Origin: Arthonia radiata
Lineage: Eukaryota > Ascomycota > Arthoniomycetes > Arthoniales > Arthoniaceae
Direction of reading: 5' to 3'
Assembly: GCA_002989075.1 (NCBI GenBank)
Contig: PSQN01000017.1
Span: 4,347,453-4,411,452, forward strand
DNA: 64,000 bases
Position 1 is the first letter of the stretch; each line of letters opens with the position of its first letter. The translations under genes were made by a program, and so were the position numbers. Positions 63,792 through 64,000 of the stretch are shown one piece after another. The notes under the pieces were generated by a model. That model made no database searches. It was not told the DNA's origin and saw nothing but the letters and a program-made list of their open reading frames with translations.

Positions 63792-64000
63792 TTTGATGGC
63801 TTTTCGTTACGGGGCGAAAGTGCAAGATCGGATAGAGACGATGTTTTACGGGCTTATGGCATTCAGAACTGCATAGCGAGGATACACAGTCTTATGTAGA
63901 TGTACTCACACGCTCACGTCAGCGTCCGAGCTGCAACGGCGTGCGGAGCAAGGGAAGAGGGGTGGCTGCGTCTGGATGCATAAGCACGATGATCCGCTTA

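Overview
The window is nuclear DNA of a filamentous ascomycete fungus. Genes carry 43-170 nt introns with GTAAGT/GTATGT-type donors, CTAAC or CTGAC branch sites and AG acceptors. Recognisable products include Rad5, CAND1, SmD3, Gep4, Irc6/AAGAB, Pex11C, an NDUFAF6-type factor, acetoacetyl-CoA synthetase, PQ-loop and DUF1275 membrane proteins, a PLAC8 protein, a G1-peptidase-like protein and a GFA enzyme. An expanded family of F-box-like proteins points to Dothideomycetes (perhaps Mycosphaerellales), but that placement is inference. Exon boundaries were worked out by hand from splice signals and reading-frame continuity; none is backed by transcripts.

Layout. 0-6 kb: a diverged tandem repeat, then two F-box-like genes (A, B) on the minus strand. 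7-14 kb: an alpha-arrestin, a GNAT-like protein and a six-exon zinc-finger gene in which each of three C2H2 fingers is cut by an intron just before its first histidine. 14.3-20 kb: an accessory island with a thirteen-copy, highly diverged 158-bp tandem repeat, a worn non-LTR retrotransposon trace, and a cluster of small two-exon genes for unrecognised charged proteins of 67-100 residues. 20-23 kb: a LOG-type domain, an unrecognised domain with a possible Cys-His-Asp triad, and a histidine phosphatase, all readable in one spliced frame that is broken by two in-frame TGA codons. 23-37 kb: mostly housekeeping genes (APH-like kinase, Irc6, SmD3 and Gep4 head to head, PLAC8, PQ-loop transporter, a GPI-anchored protein, an F-box/RCC1 protein).

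37.5-44 kb: four more F-box-like genes (C, D, E, F) interrupted only by PEX11C. They share exon architecture and short motifs and look like a local expansion. 44-47 kb: a small disordered protein and a secreted G1-fold protein that seems to lack catalytic residues. 47-64 kb: conserved genes (HAD phosphatase, RAD5 head to head with the NDUFAF6-like gene, acetoacetyl-CoA synthetase, a mitochondrial LEA-like protein, CAND1, a DUF1275 protein, a GFA-family enzyme).

The conserved genes do not form one pathway. Connections that can be argued are local: SmD3/Gep4 and RAD5/NDUFAF6-like share short intergenic promoters, and CAND1, the F-box/RCC1 protein and the F-box-like family all relate to SCF ubiquitin ligases, though their proximity may be chance. 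The most unusual material is the 14-23 kb island and the F-box-like family.
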